In this document: in pieces, positions 25,046 through 33,276 of the stretch
Position numbering within the stretch: position 1 is the stretch's first letter
Layout of the letters: each line of letters begins with the position of its first letter
Origin: JANMJD01 sp963847945
Lineage (GTDB): Bacteria > Actinomycetota > Acidimicrobiia > Acidimicrobiales > Ilumatobacteraceae
Assembly: GCA_963847945.1 (NCBI GenBank)
Contig: CAWKBX010000009.1
Coordinates: 1,302,001 to 1,366,000, forward strand
Length of the DNA: 64,000 nucleotides
Reading direction: 5' to 3'
The notes under the pieces: generated by a model
Seen by the model: the letters and a program-made list of their open reading frames with translations, nothing else
What the model was told of the DNA's origin: nothing
Databases searched by the model: none
Translations under genes and position numbers: made by a program

Positions 25046-26080
25046 TCAGGACTCCGTCAGGCCGGTACGCAGCCGGAAGTAGCCGGGCCGCCCGGCGCTG
25101 TTGAACTCGGTCACGAAGTCGAAGAACGGCTGGCCGAAGGGGTCATCGCCACGCAACGGCATGTTGCCCCGTCGAATCGTCCAGTCCCACGGGGCGAGTG
25201 CCTCGGCCGCATCAAGGTGGGCGATCATCCCGTCATCGTCGCCGCGGTCGCGCAACACGAGCGCCACCTGGCGGTGGAGCCGGGCGGCGATCAACTCGTC
25301 GGAGGGGGGTTCGACGAAGGAGCGAACCGCATCATCGTCGAGATCGCGGACCCCGTTGCGGACCCAGGCGCGCAACGCGTCATGGTGGACCGAAGAGTCG
25401 ACGCTGGTGAACGCCCGGAATCGGTCGTCGGCCATCGCTGTGTCGGCCGGCCGCACGATGCGGTCGTTTTCGTCGATCCACACCGATGCCGGCACGTTGA
25501 CGATTCCGTATGCCTCGGCGACCGCGAAATCGGCGTCGATGACGACGGGGATCGACAGCCCGGCCGACCATTCGCGTACCGCGGCGACGTCGGGGTCGAG
25601 GGCAACGGCGATCACCGTGAAGCCGTCGGCGGAGAGTTCATCGTTGAGTTGCTGCCACACGGGCAGCTCGAATCGACAGCCTCACCAGCTACTCCAGGCC
25701 AGCAGCAGTCGTTTGCGGCGACCGAAGTCGCTGAGCGATACCGGGTTGCCATCGGGATCGGGCAACGTGAAGTCGGGGGCGACGAGACTGCGCAGCTGTT
25801 CACCCCGAGCGCCGGCGCTCACTCCGAGGGCGGCAACCGATCGGTCCCCGTCGATCACGGCCGGCCGTCCGGTCAGTCGAGCGAAGTCGGCCAGTGGCAG
25901 CCCGCCGTGCTCATCGGCGACGGTCGTCCGCAGCGGCACGCACACATCACCGCGGCAGAGGCCCTCGGGCTTGAGTTCCCAGCCCAGGTCGGCGAGCGAG
26001 ATCACCGGGTCGTCGGTTGAGCCGGTGGCTGCGAGCTCGTGGCGGGTCTGTCCGTCGATGAGCGTCAGTGTGCTGGTCAC
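25046..26080 (-). CDS. Thioredoxin-like protein with in-frame TGA, probable selenoprotein
   Basis: One continuous 345-codon frame interrupted only by TGA at 25682-25684. GTG 26080 has an AGGAGG box eight bases upstream. Before the TGA: A-P-D-F-T-L-P-D-P-D-G..L-L-L-A-W-S-S-W; after it: G-C-R-F-E-L-P-V-W-Q-Q-L, then V-I-A-V-A-L-D and V-P-A-S-V-W-I-D-E, the thioredoxin/peroxiredoxin core with its cis-Pro strand. The TGA falls at residue 133, where the redox-active Cys belongs, giving W-Sec-G-C. A hairpin sits just downstream. Reading: a TlpA/AhpC-type thiol-disulfide or peroxide-handling enzyme using selenocysteine. The alternative is a nonsense mutation or base error changing a Cys codon. Confidence 0.75.
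25646..25669 (-). promoter_or_regulatory. SECIS-like hairpin downstream of in-frame TGA
   Basis: In the transcript, GAG-CUGCC pairs with GGCAG-(CAA)-CUC around the five-base loop CGUGU. The loop lies 21-25 bases after the UGA, within the window used by bacterial SECIS elements read by SelB, and contains a G-U in the loop as those elements do. Confidence 0.55.
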
Positions 26081-26175
26081 GATGGAACCTCCTGGCGGGC
26101 GTGGTCCCTGGTCACTGTACGCCGCCGACGGTTGTCTGGACCGGACCGAGGGAGTGCGGACCGAGCCGGCTGGGC

Positions 26176-27255
26176 TCAGCCGTACTGGTCGAGAATGCTC
26201 TCCTCGGCCAGTCGGGCCAGGCCCTCTTTGATCATCCGCGCTCGCCCGGCGTCGATCCCCGGGCAGGAGGCGAGATCGTCGGTCGGTGCCCGCAGGAGCT
26301 TGATGAGCGTTCCGTATCGGCCAACCACGGCGTCGATCATCTCGGGAGTCATCCGGGGGAGCTCAGACAGGAGCCGGTAGCCGCGTGGTTGCACCGACTG
26401 ATCGAGTTCGGGGTTGTCGAGGTGAAGGGTGGCGGCGACCACCCGGGCGTCGATGAGGTCGTCATCGGTCAGGGCGGCGAGTTCGATCATCACGTCGGGG
26501 GCGCGGCGAGGGGAATCGGCCGGCAGATAGTCCTGGATGACGAGCGACAGGTCGGTGGGGGTCTCGCCGTACAACTCGTCGACCTGCAAGCGCAACAGGC
26601 GGGCATCGACGCCCAACTCGACGATCATCGTTTCAATCTCATCGGCGATGCGGCGTACGGTCTCGCTGCGCTGGATCATCGTCGCCACGTCGCGCAACGT
26701 CACGAGGTCTTCCACCTCGAGCGCGGCGAGGCTGTTGCCGGCTTCTTCCAGCCGTTCCTTGTAGCGGCCGAGGGTCTGCAGCGCCTGGCCTGCCTTGTCG
26801 AGCAGCCGGGGGATCTCTTGTAAGACGTGCTTATTTTCGCCGACGTACACGGTGAGCACGCCCATCTCCTCGCTGACCGAGATGACGGGGATGTTGATCA
26901 GTTGCCGCGCAACCCGCTCGGCGGTGCGGTGACGGGTGCCAGTCTCGCTGGTCGGTACCGAGGGGTCGGGCACCAGATGGACGTTGGCTCGGGCGATCCG
27001 TCCACCACTACCGGCGAGAATGATCGCGCCGTCCATCTTGGCGAGCTCCGAGAGCCGCTGAGGGCTGAACGGGGCGTCGAGCATGAAACCACCGGAGCAC
27101 AGACCGAGTACCTCGGCGGTGTCATCGGCGACGACGAGGGCCCCCATCTTGGCCCGTACGATTCGATCGAGCGCTTCTCGCAGCGGGGTGCCAGGGGAGA
27201 CCTGCGCCAGCACGGAGTGGAACGCATCGGTTCGAGCACGTGCGGAGCTGGGCAT
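26176..27255 (-). CDS. disA: DNA integrity scanning diadenylate cyclase DisA
   Basis: A 359-residue protein. The DAC domain has the D-G-A motif at residues 75-77 (K-M-D-G-A-I-I-L) and T-G-T-R-H-R-T-A-E-R at 105-114, the two ATP-binding signatures. A helical spine follows and the C-terminus ends in a helix-hairpin-helix region (C-P-G-I-D-A-G-R-A-R-M-I). DisA scans DNA for branched structures and makes c-di-AMP. It lies directly downstream of radA, its usual partner. TAAAAT precedes the ATG at leaderless spacing. Confidence 0.96.
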   Translation of the reverse strand: MPSSARARTDAFHSVLAQVSPGTPLREALDRIVRAKMGALVVADDTAEVLGLCSGGFMLDAPFSPQRLSELAKMDGAIILAGSGGRIARANVHLVPDPSVPTSETGTRHRTAERVARQLINIPVISVSEEMGVLTVYVGENKHVLQEIPRLLDKAGQALQTLGRYKERLEEAGNSLAALEVEDLVTLRDVATMIQRSETVRRIADEIETMIVELGVDARLLRLQVDELYGETPTDLSLVIQDYLPADSPRRAPDVMIELAALTDDDLIDARVVAATLHLDNPELDQSVQPRGYRLLSELPRMTPEMIDAVVGRYGTLIKLLRAPTDDLASCPGIDAGRARMIKEGLARLAEESILDQYG

Positions 27256-27261
27256 GCCCGA

Positions 27262-27267
27262 ATTTTA
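27262..27267 (-). promoter_or_regulatory. -10 box TAAAAT for disA
   Basis: TAAAAT on the minus strand ends six bases before ATG 27255, inside the 30-base gap between radA and disA. It gives disA its own probable leaderless promoter. Confidence 0.55.
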
Positions 27268-27285
27268 CGGACTGTTCAACCCAAA

Positions 27286-28644
27286 TCAGCGCCGCTGGCC
27301 AAGACCAGCGGCGGCTAATGCCTCGCTGAGTGTGGCCACTCGACGAACGGCGATGCCGACCACCCCACTCGGGGCCGACGGCGGGCAGAGCACGGTGGTT
27401 TGCCCCAGCCGGGCGGCCTCGGCAAGGCGCCGGGGGGTGTGGCCGACCTGGCGGACTTCGCCACCCAACCCGATCTCACCACAGGCGACGAGGCCCTCGG
27501 GCAGCGGCCGATTCATCAACGCCGAGGCCACCGCCAGGCAGACCGCCAAGTCGGCTCCCGGTTCGCTGAGCCGGATACCGCCGACCACCGAGGTGAACAC
27601 GTCGCTCTTGGCCAACGAGACATCGGCGCGCTGCTCGAGCACCGCCAACAGCATCGACAACCGACCCTGGTCGAGCCCCTGGGCCGACCGCCGGGGCTGG
27701 GGCAGGTTTGACCCGGTGACCAGCGCTTGGAGTTCGACGAGGACCGGTCGGTGGCCTTCCATCGTCGGCACGACAATCGACCCGGCGATACCCGCGTGAC
27801 GGTCGGCCAGGAACATTCGGCTGGCGTCGGGAACCCCGGCCAAACCCGACTCGCGCATCTCGAACAGGCCAAGTTCCTCGGTCGGACCATAGCGGTGTTT
27901 GACGGCTCTGAGCAGGCGCAACGCGTGGTGACGATCGCCTTCGAAGGTCAGCACCGTATCGACGACGTGTTCGAGCACTCGCGGCCCGGCGAGACCGCCC
28001 TCTTTGGTGACGTGACCGACGAGGACGACGGCAACACCGCGGCGTTTCGCTTCTTGCACGAGGCGGTGGGCGCACTCGCGGACCTGGACCACGGTGCCCG
28101 GGGCCGAGGCGACCTCGGGGTCGGCGATCGTCTGGATCGAGTCGACGACGAGCAGTTCGGGCTTGAGGTCGTCGAGGGCGGCGATGATACGGGGGAGCGA
28201 CATCTCGGCGAGCAGCCACAGGTCGTCGCGAACGGCTTCGAGTCGGTCGGCGCGCATGCGGACCTGCTGGGCGCTCTCTTCGGCCGACACGTACAACGCC
28301 CGGCCCGGCCACGACGAGAGCACCTGGAGGAGCAGGGTGGACTTTCCGACCCCTGGCTCGCCCCCGACGAGGGTGACCGAGCCCGGCACCAGCCCGCCAC
28401 CGAGCACCCGGTCGAGCTCGCCGACGCCGGTGGGCCGCGGCCCGGCCGACGTGGTGGAGACATCACCGATGCGGGTGGGGATGGTGGCTGGAGCCAACGC
28501 GAAGCCCGCCGGGCTCCGCCCTGCGGGCTGATCGAGTTCTTCCGACAGGGTGTTCCACTCCCCGCAGGCGTTGCATCGGCCGCCCCACTTGGGCTCGGTC
28601 GCGCCGCACTCGGTGCAGCGGTAGACGACGCGAAGCTTGGCCAT
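27286..28644 (-). CDS. radA: DNA repair protein RadA
   Basis: A 452-residue protein with the four-Cys zinc finger (Cys10, 13, 24, 27), RecA-like core with Walker A G-G-E-P-G-V-G-K-S-T (94-103) and Walker B L-L-V-V-D-S-I-Q-T, the RadA-specific K-H-R-Y-G motif near 250 and a C-terminal Lon-like domain (G-G-E-V-R-Q-V). RadA is a DnaB-type helicase that drives branch migration in recombination. TACTGT lies seven bases before the ATG. Confidence 0.96.
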   Translation of the reverse strand: MAKLRVVYRCTECGATEPKWGGRCNACGEWNTLSEELDQPAGRSPAGFALAPATIPTRIGDVSTTSAGPRPTGVGELDRVLGGGLVPGSVTLVGGEPGVGKSTLLLQVLSSWPGRALYVSAEESAQQVRMRADRLEAVRDDLWLLAEMSLPRIIAALDDLKPELLVVDSIQTIADPEVASAPGTVVQVRECAHRLVQEAKRRGVAVVLVGHVTKEGGLAGPRVLEHVVDTVLTFEGDRHHALRLLRAVKHRYGPTEELGLFEMRESGLAGVPDASRMFLADRHAGIAGSIVVPTMEGHRPVLVELQALVTGSNLPQPRRSAQGLDQGRLSMLLAVLEQRADVSLAKSDVFTSVVGGIRLSEPGADLAVCLAVASALMNRPLPEGLVACGEIGLGGEVRQVGHTPRRLAEAARLGQTTVLCPPSAPSGVVGIAVRRVATLSEALAAAGLGQRR

Positions 28645-28651
28645 GCGGGTG

Positions 28652-28657
28652 ACAGTA
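28652..28657 (-). promoter_or_regulatory. -10 box TACTGT for radA
   Basis: TACTGT on the minus strand ends seven bases before ATG 28644, with no ribosome-binding site. Confidence 0.45.
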
Positions 28658-28670
28658 CGCCGGGGGTGAG

Positions 28671-29519
28671 TCAGAGTTCCCGGCGACGCCGGCTACGGGT
28701 GACGAGGTGGACTGCCGGGAGCACCACGCCAAGGAAGAAGACCGTCCAGGCCGCGGCGGCCCACGGGGTGAAATCGCGCCACCGACGAGCGTTCTGCGCC
28801 CCGATGTCGCGAAGTGCGGATTCGAGATTGATCGGACGAGGGCCCGATGCTGGCACGATCGCTCGCCACTCGACGGTCGACAGCAGATCGAGCCCGGTGC
28901 CGGTCGTCGGCGAGGTCGCCCCATCGGTTGACTGCACGATCCCGGGGGTTGTTGCCACGAAGCGCAAACCAAAGACCTGGTCAAGGGTGAGATTCCGCTC
29001 GGCCAGCGTTTGCGTGTACGGCTCGCCGCCGAGCAGTTGGGCGACTTTCGCATCGATCAGCCCCGACAAACCTCGGGTGATGTCGATCGCCCCGGTCACC
29101 GTGGTCGTCACATTGGCGAACGAGCGTTGCTGGGTGACGACGAGATTGCGGAACGGCCCGTCGGGTCCACTGAGTTGTTCGAGCACCGCGGTGGCGTCCT
29201 GCGGCGTGGTCACCGGTCGTCTGAGCACGAGCGACAGGCCACCATCCGGTTGCGCGCTCGGCCCCTCGACCACCCAACCGGCCGCCTTGAGGTCGGCGAT
29301 GCGCACGTCGGTCGCCAATTCGGGAGCGGCCTGCATGACCTCGGCGTCGGCGGCGATGGTGACGACGACCGCTCCAATCCCTGCTCGATCGGTCGTCAAC
29401 TCGACGGTCGCGTCGACCTTGCAGGCTGCGAGTCCAACGACGACGGCGAGCACCATGACCGGCGTGGTCCAACGTCGGGGCCGGGACGCGCCTCGTGACG
29501 CGGGGCGGGAAACAGGCAC
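28671..29519 (-). CDS. LppM-like lipoprotein with C-terminal membrane helix
   Basis: A 282-residue protein from GTG 29519. A basic N-region, a hydrophobic run and the lipobox V-V-G-L-A-A-C indicate a lipoprotein. The mature part (V-D-A-T-V-E-L-T..G-A-V-V-V-T-I-A-A-D) matches the fold of mycobacterial LppM-type proteins, and a C-terminal membrane helix (A-W-T-V-F-F-L-G-V-V-L-P-A-V-H) is followed by an R-S-R-R-R-R-E-L tail. Role unknown; LppM in mycobacteria affects envelope lipids. It diverges from an ECF sigma gene. Confidence 0.7.
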   Translation of the reverse strand: MPVSRPASRGASRPRRWTTPVMVLAVVVGLAACKVDATVELTTDRAGIGAVVVTIAADAEVMQAAPELATDVRIADLKAAGWVVEGPSAQPDGGLSLVLRRPVTTPQDATAVLEQLSGPDGPFRNLVVTQQRSFANVTTTVTGAIDITRGLSGLIDAKVAQLLGGEPYTQTLAERNLTLDQVFGLRFVATTPGIVQSTDGATSPTTGTGLDLLSTVEWRAIVPASGPRPINLESALRDIGAQNARRWRDFTPWAAAAWTVFFLGVVLPAVHLVTRSRRRREL

Positions 29520-29604
29520 TGCACCATCTTCGCACGCCGATGTGGGAACCACTTGTACCTGCGCGGTGTATGAAGGCCAGACCGGCAATGAACGAAGTGC
29601 ACCG

Positions 29605-30198
29605 TTGAGACTGGGTCGACGCCCGGCAGACATCGATGGGGCGATCGGCGATCCCGACGCTCCATTGGTCGAGCGCGCCCGGGCGGGCGATCGGGAGGCG
29701 TTCGGCGAACTGGTCCGTCGCCACCAACAAGGCGCGCTGCGGCTCGCGGCTGGACTGTGCGGATCGATTGACGAGGCCCACGACGTGGTGCAGGAGGGGT
29801 TTGTGAAGGCGTATCTGGCCCTCGACCGGTTCCGAGTCGAGTCGAGCTTCCGGCCGTGGGCGATGACGATCATCGCCAACGAGGCGCGCAATCGTCGGCG
29901 CTCCGGCGCCCGCCACGCCGCGCTTGGCCAACGCGCGGCCGACCGGGGACTCTGGTCGACCCCCGCCGTTGACCCCGAATACCGCGCCATCGCCTCCGAC
30001 GAGTTCGCCGCGGTGATGCGGGCGATGGACACGTTGTCGTCGGTCGATCGTTCGGTCATCGCCTGCCGGTACTTCGCCGGGCTCAGCGAGGGTGAGACGG
30101 CTGACGTGCTGGGGTGCCGCCCCGGCACGGTCAAATCGCGCAACTCCCGCGCCCTTGCCCGATTGCGCAGCGAACTGGGTGTCGAGGTGACGCGATGA
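29605..30198 (+). CDS. ECF-type RNA polymerase sigma factor
   Basis: A 197-residue sigma factor. Region 2: A-R-A-G-D-R-E-A-F-G-E-L-V-R-R-H then D-E-A-H-D-V-V-Q-E-G-F-V-K-A-Y; region 4: L-S-S-V-D-R-S-V-I-A-C-R-Y-F-A-G-L-S-E-G-E-T-A-D-V-L-G-C-R-P-G-T-V-K-S-R. The start is uncertain: TTG 29605 fits the protein, GTG 29566 is upstream. A GGGAACC at 29544-29550 followed by GTGTA about 15 bases later resembles an ECF promoter and may allow self-activation. It overlaps the next gene by ATGA. Confidence 0.85.
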   Translation: MRLGRRPADIDGAIGDPDAPLVERARAGDREAFGELVRRHQQGALRLAAGLCGSIDEAHDVVQEGFVKAYLALDRFRVESSFRPWAMTIIANEARNRRRSGARHAALGQRAADRGLWSTPAVDPEYRAIASDEFAAVMRAMDTLSSVDRSVIACRYFAGLSEGETADVLGCRPGTVKSRNSRALARLRSELGVEVTR

Positions 30199-31016
30199 GC
30201 CGGGCAGCAGGCGCGTCGAACGTCGAGATCGAACGGCGGCTGATCGCGGTGGCGTCGTCGATCGAGGCGAGCGGAGACGATCTGCCAATGCTCGTCCTCG
30301 CCCGACTGGCGCAGTCCCCTCGACCGCGGGCGTCGCTGGTTCGACCAGTCTTGCCGTCGTTCACCGCCCGCCGACGGTTCGTTCCCGCGGCGGCCATCGC
30401 CGCAGTCGTCGCTTTCCTGGTGGTCGTTCCGGCCCCCCGTCGCGCGGTAGCCCGCTGGCTCGGCATCGGAGTCGTCCACGTCTCTCTCGACACCACCCTT
30501 CCAACCGTTTCGCCGGTGTCGTTTCCGGCGCCGCTGCTGACCGCGTCGGAGCCCATCGACGGTTCGATCGCTGATGTGGAACGGGTCACCGGGCTGAAAC
30601 TCCCGTCGAGTTCGGTGCTTGGTCTTCCGGCCAAGGTCGAGGCGGCGCGCAGCCCGCTGCCCGACACGTTGATCGCCGACTGGCCCGTGTCATCGGTGGC
30701 ACCCGAGACCGGCACTCCGCAGGTCGGGGCACGGTTGTGGCTGTCGCGAAGTTCGTTCGACCGGGGCTACTTCGGGAAGTTCGCCGGCGATCAGCCGCCG
30801 TCGATCGAAAGCGTGCTGGTCGGTGATGTCGAGGGACTCTTCATCTCGGGTCCAGCTCACGTGCTGGTGTTCATCGGCCCCGAGGGCGACGTGGTGCCCG
30901 ATACCGCCCAACTGGCCGGGAACACCGTCCTGTGGGCTGTCGGCGACGTCACCTACCGACTCGAGACGGCCCTTGACCGCGACGCCGCGGTCGCCGTCGC
31001 CGCATCGTTCAGCTAG
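30195..31016 (+). CDS. Membrane-anchored partner of the ECF sigma factor
   Basis: A 273-residue protein; ATG 30195 overlaps the sigma stop. About 65 cytoplasmic residues (I-E-R-R-L-I-A-V-A-S-S-I-E), one membrane helix (A-A-I-A-A-V-V-A-F-L-V-V-V), then a ~190-residue extracytoplasmic domain ending A-V-G-D-V-T-Y-R-L-E-T-A. It has no His/Cys zinc anti-sigma motif. An anti-sigma role is inferred from overlap and topology. Confidence 0.72.
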   Translation: MSRAAGASNVEIERRLIAVASSIEASGDDLPMLVLARLAQSPRPRASLVRPVLPSFTARRRFVPAAAIAAVVAFLVVVPAPRRAVARWLGIGVVHVSLDTTLPTVSPVSFPAPLLTASEPIDGSIADVERVTGLKLPSSSVLGLPAKVEAARSPLPDTLIADWPVSSVAPETGTPQVGARLWLSRSSFDRGYFGKFAGDQPPSIESVLVGDVEGLFISGPAHVLVFIGPEGDVVPDTAQLAGNTVLWAVGDVTYRLETALDRDAAVAVAASFS

Positions 31017-31064
31017 CCGTCGAGTGAGCCGGAACCTTCGACGATCCGGCGGTGTAGATATGGC

Positions 31065-32432
31065 ATGTTCGTCAAGCCGCGCACGTTGGCCATCGTTTCT
31101 GTGGTCTGCTCCATTGTCTCGGGGTTGGCCGGTTGTGGGAGCACCCCCCAGGATTCCCGATCGGCACCAGTGCCGGCCACCGAGGCCTCATCGTTGGTCG
31201 AGCCGTCGATACTGCCGGTAGTCGTTGTGCCGTTGGCGGGGAGTACGCCGGCGGACTCCGTGGTGTCGGTGACACCTGTCGCCGTGGAACCGACCCTGGC
31301 CGCCAATCCTCAGACGATGTCGCCGGTGGCATTGATCGGTGTCGACGGTCGGGTGGCGGTCGTACGGTCAGGTCGAGTCTCGGACTCGATGAACGCCTTG
31401 GTCACTCCCGACGGTCGCTCGGCCGTGGAGTTTGCCACCGTCGGTTCCGACACCGAGCTGACCTGGCACGACCTGACGAGGGGTGTGACGACGGCCTCCA
31501 CCCTGATCGCCGGGACGCTCGCTGCCACGTCGCTCGACCCAAGCGCCGAGATCGTGGCCCTGACCAGCGCTCCTGCCCCCGGCCACACCGAGATCGTGAT
31601 CGCCGGGGCTGACGGTGAACGCTTTCGGCGAACCTACGACGTCGAGCTCGTCCCCGAAGGCTTTGCCAACGCCTGGGAGCCGTCGGCGAAGCTGCCGTTC
31701 GGCTTGTTCGTGATCGAGTACCTCGATCGGTTTGCAGACCCGGCTGCGCCGCGGACCTATCGGGTGCGGGTGATCGACCTGGCTACCGGTGAGCTGCAGT
31801 TGCCGCTGAACCTGCGTAACAAGGGCGAGACCGTCGACGAACAGATGACCGGCTTTGCGAGAACCCACGTCACCTCGGAGCGCGACGACCTGCTGTTCAC
31901 GCTGTACCGGGGGGTGAATCCCGATGCAAGCACCTACGCCTTCGTACATACCCTCGGCTTCGTCAACGGTGTTTGGTGCCTCGACGTGCCGCGGGAGCTG
32001 GAACTCCAGCGGGTCCCGGGCAGTATGGCCCTCGCCCCCGACGGGTCAAAGCTCTACGTCGGCTCGGCCAATGGAACACTCGCCGAATACGTCGTCGACG
32101 ACATCCTCAACCCCGCACGAGTGCCCAAGGCCAGCCGCTTGAGCGCTGTGGGCCCAGTTGGAGGTCTTGCCCCGGCGATGACCGCCACGTCCGACCACAT
32201 GATCAGCGCCGTTGGCGGCCAACTCAGCTGGCTTGACCGAGGGACGTTGGCCCCGACATCGTCGGTGAGCTGGGCTGATTCGGTCGACGCGATCGTCGCG
32301 ACCATCAACGGAACGGTGCTCATTGGTGGTGTGGACCAGCTCAGCGAGGTCTCATCCACCGGCCAGATCATCTCCCGCATCGACCTTCCATCGGGTCTGG
32401 GCCCGATCGCCACCCTCGTCCTGCTCGCCTGA
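31065..32432 (+). CDS. Lipoprotein with beta-propeller-like repeats
   Basis: A 455-residue protein with signal peptide and lipobox S-G-L-A-G-C near residue 24, a Thr/Ser/Pro-rich linker to about residue 80, then repeated beta-strand units such as L-V-T-P-D-G-R-S-A-V-E-F, M-A-L-A-P-D-G-S-K-L-Y-V-G-S-A-N-G and I-A-T-L-V, typical of WD40/YVTN-like propellers. It may be an exported sensor or binding protein. It stands alone downstream of the sigma pair. Confidence 0.7.
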   Translation: MFVKPRTLAIVSVVCSIVSGLAGCGSTPQDSRSAPVPATEASSLVEPSILPVVVVPLAGSTPADSVVSVTPVAVEPTLAANPQTMSPVALIGVDGRVAVVRSGRVSDSMNALVTPDGRSAVEFATVGSDTELTWHDLTRGVTTASTLIAGTLAATSLDPSAEIVALTSAPAPGHTEIVIAGADGERFRRTYDVELVPEGFANAWEPSAKLPFGLFVIEYLDRFADPAAPRTYRVRVIDLATGELQLPLNLRNKGETVDEQMTGFARTHVTSERDDLLFTLYRGVNPDASTYAFVHTLGFVNGVWCLDVPRELELQRVPGSMALAPDGSKLYVGSANGTLAEYVVDDILNPARVPKASRLSAVGPVGGLAPAMTATSDHMISAVGGQLSWLDRGTLAPTSSVSWADSVDAIVATINGTVLIGGVDQLSEVSSTGQIISRIDLPSGLGPIATLVLLA

Positions 32433-32553
32433 TCGGCCCATGTTGGCTTCAGGTTGCCGAGACCGGCCGCAGAATTCTCCGCAACGGATAGGCCACCGCC
32501 CTGGGCTCGTCGGTCGCTTGGCGAGCCTGCCCGGGGTTGAGATGGCGACGAAC

Positions 32554-32559
32554 TACCGT
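32554..32559 (+). promoter_or_regulatory. -10 box TACCGT before 32567
   Basis: TACCGT ends seven bases before ATG 32567 and supports this ATG over earlier in-frame codons. Confidence 0.45.
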
Positions 32560-32566
32560 GCGTCAG

Positions 32567-33154
32567 ATGAACGTTCGTCGGGTGATGCTGACCGGTCTGA
32601 TGGTGCTGACCGCGATGGTTGCGCTGCCGGTTCGGACCGAGGGTGCCTGGGCGTGCAGCTGCGGACCCACGACTGATGCCGAGGCGTTGGGCCGCAATGG
32701 AGCGGTCTTCCTTGGCGAGCTCGTGGGGCGCAAGGAGCCGACCGTTGTGCTCTCCAGCGCCGATGACGTTCGGCTTGTATTTGCCGTGGAGCGGGTGTTC
32801 AAGGGCGAGGTTCATGCTACTCAGTCGGTGGTCACTGCGCAGGATGGAGCAAGCTGTGGCCTGGAGATCACCGGGCCGGGGCCGCATTTGATCTTCGGTC
32901 GCCCCCGCGGGACGAGCACCGAGATCGACGCCGGGCTGTGCGATGGAAGCCGGGCCGTTGCCGCAGAACCCGTTCCCGAGGCCTTCGGGGCCGGCACCGC
33001 ACCAATCGTCGGCTCCTCGGAGATCGGCCACGATCGCAGTGGCCTGTTGATCGTGTCGGCGGCCGGCGGGGTTCTGATCGGTCTACTCGCCGCAGTGATT
33101 GCCGTTTCGTTGTGGATCTTTCGCCGAATCCGCCGGCCCCGGTTGACGGGCTGA
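32567..33154 (+). CDS. Exported TIMP/netrin-like domain protein with C-terminal anchor
   Basis: A 195-residue protein. Signal peptide: M-N-V-R-R, hydrophobic run, cleavage near A-W-A, so the mature protein begins C-S-C-G-P, the N-terminal Cys arrangement of tissue-inhibitor-of-metalloproteinase-like domains. Supporting features are V-F-L-G-E-L-V, V-F-K-G-E-V, a second Cys pair (G-A-S-C-G, G-L-C-D-G-S-R) and the C-terminal membrane helix plus basic tail. The function in bacteria is not known; a protease-related role is only analogy. Confidence 0.72.
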   Translation: MNVRRVMLTGLMVLTAMVALPVRTEGAWACSCGPTTDAEALGRNGAVFLGELVGRKEPTVVLSSADDVRLVFAVERVFKGEVHATQSVVTAQDGASCGLEITGPGPHLIFGRPRGTSTEIDAGLCDGSRAVAAEPVPEAFGAGTAPIVGSSEIGHDRSGLLIVSAAGGVLIGLLAAVIAVSLWIFRRIRRPRLTG

Positions 33155-33216
33155 CCGCGGTTGACGGGCTGAGTGCGGTGTCAACGGGTTGAGTGCCACC
33201 GAACTCGCCGAAAACG

Positions 33217-33248
33217 ACAGGGTGCCTGCCCGGAGGCAGACACCCTGT
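33217..33248. terminator. Bidirectional terminator hairpin
   Basis: ACAGGGTG-c-CTGC (33217 on) pairs with GCAG-a-CACCCTGT (to 33248) around a short loop. It lies between the convergent TIMP-like gene and clpC. Confidence 0.8.
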
Positions 33249-33276
33249 GTACAACTGGTGACGGGCGACCCGTTGG

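Noticed and set aside
27727..29604. Long plus-strand open frame upstream of the sigma factor
   Set aside because: It runs antisense to radA and the lipoprotein; only the last ~197 codons encode a sigma factor.
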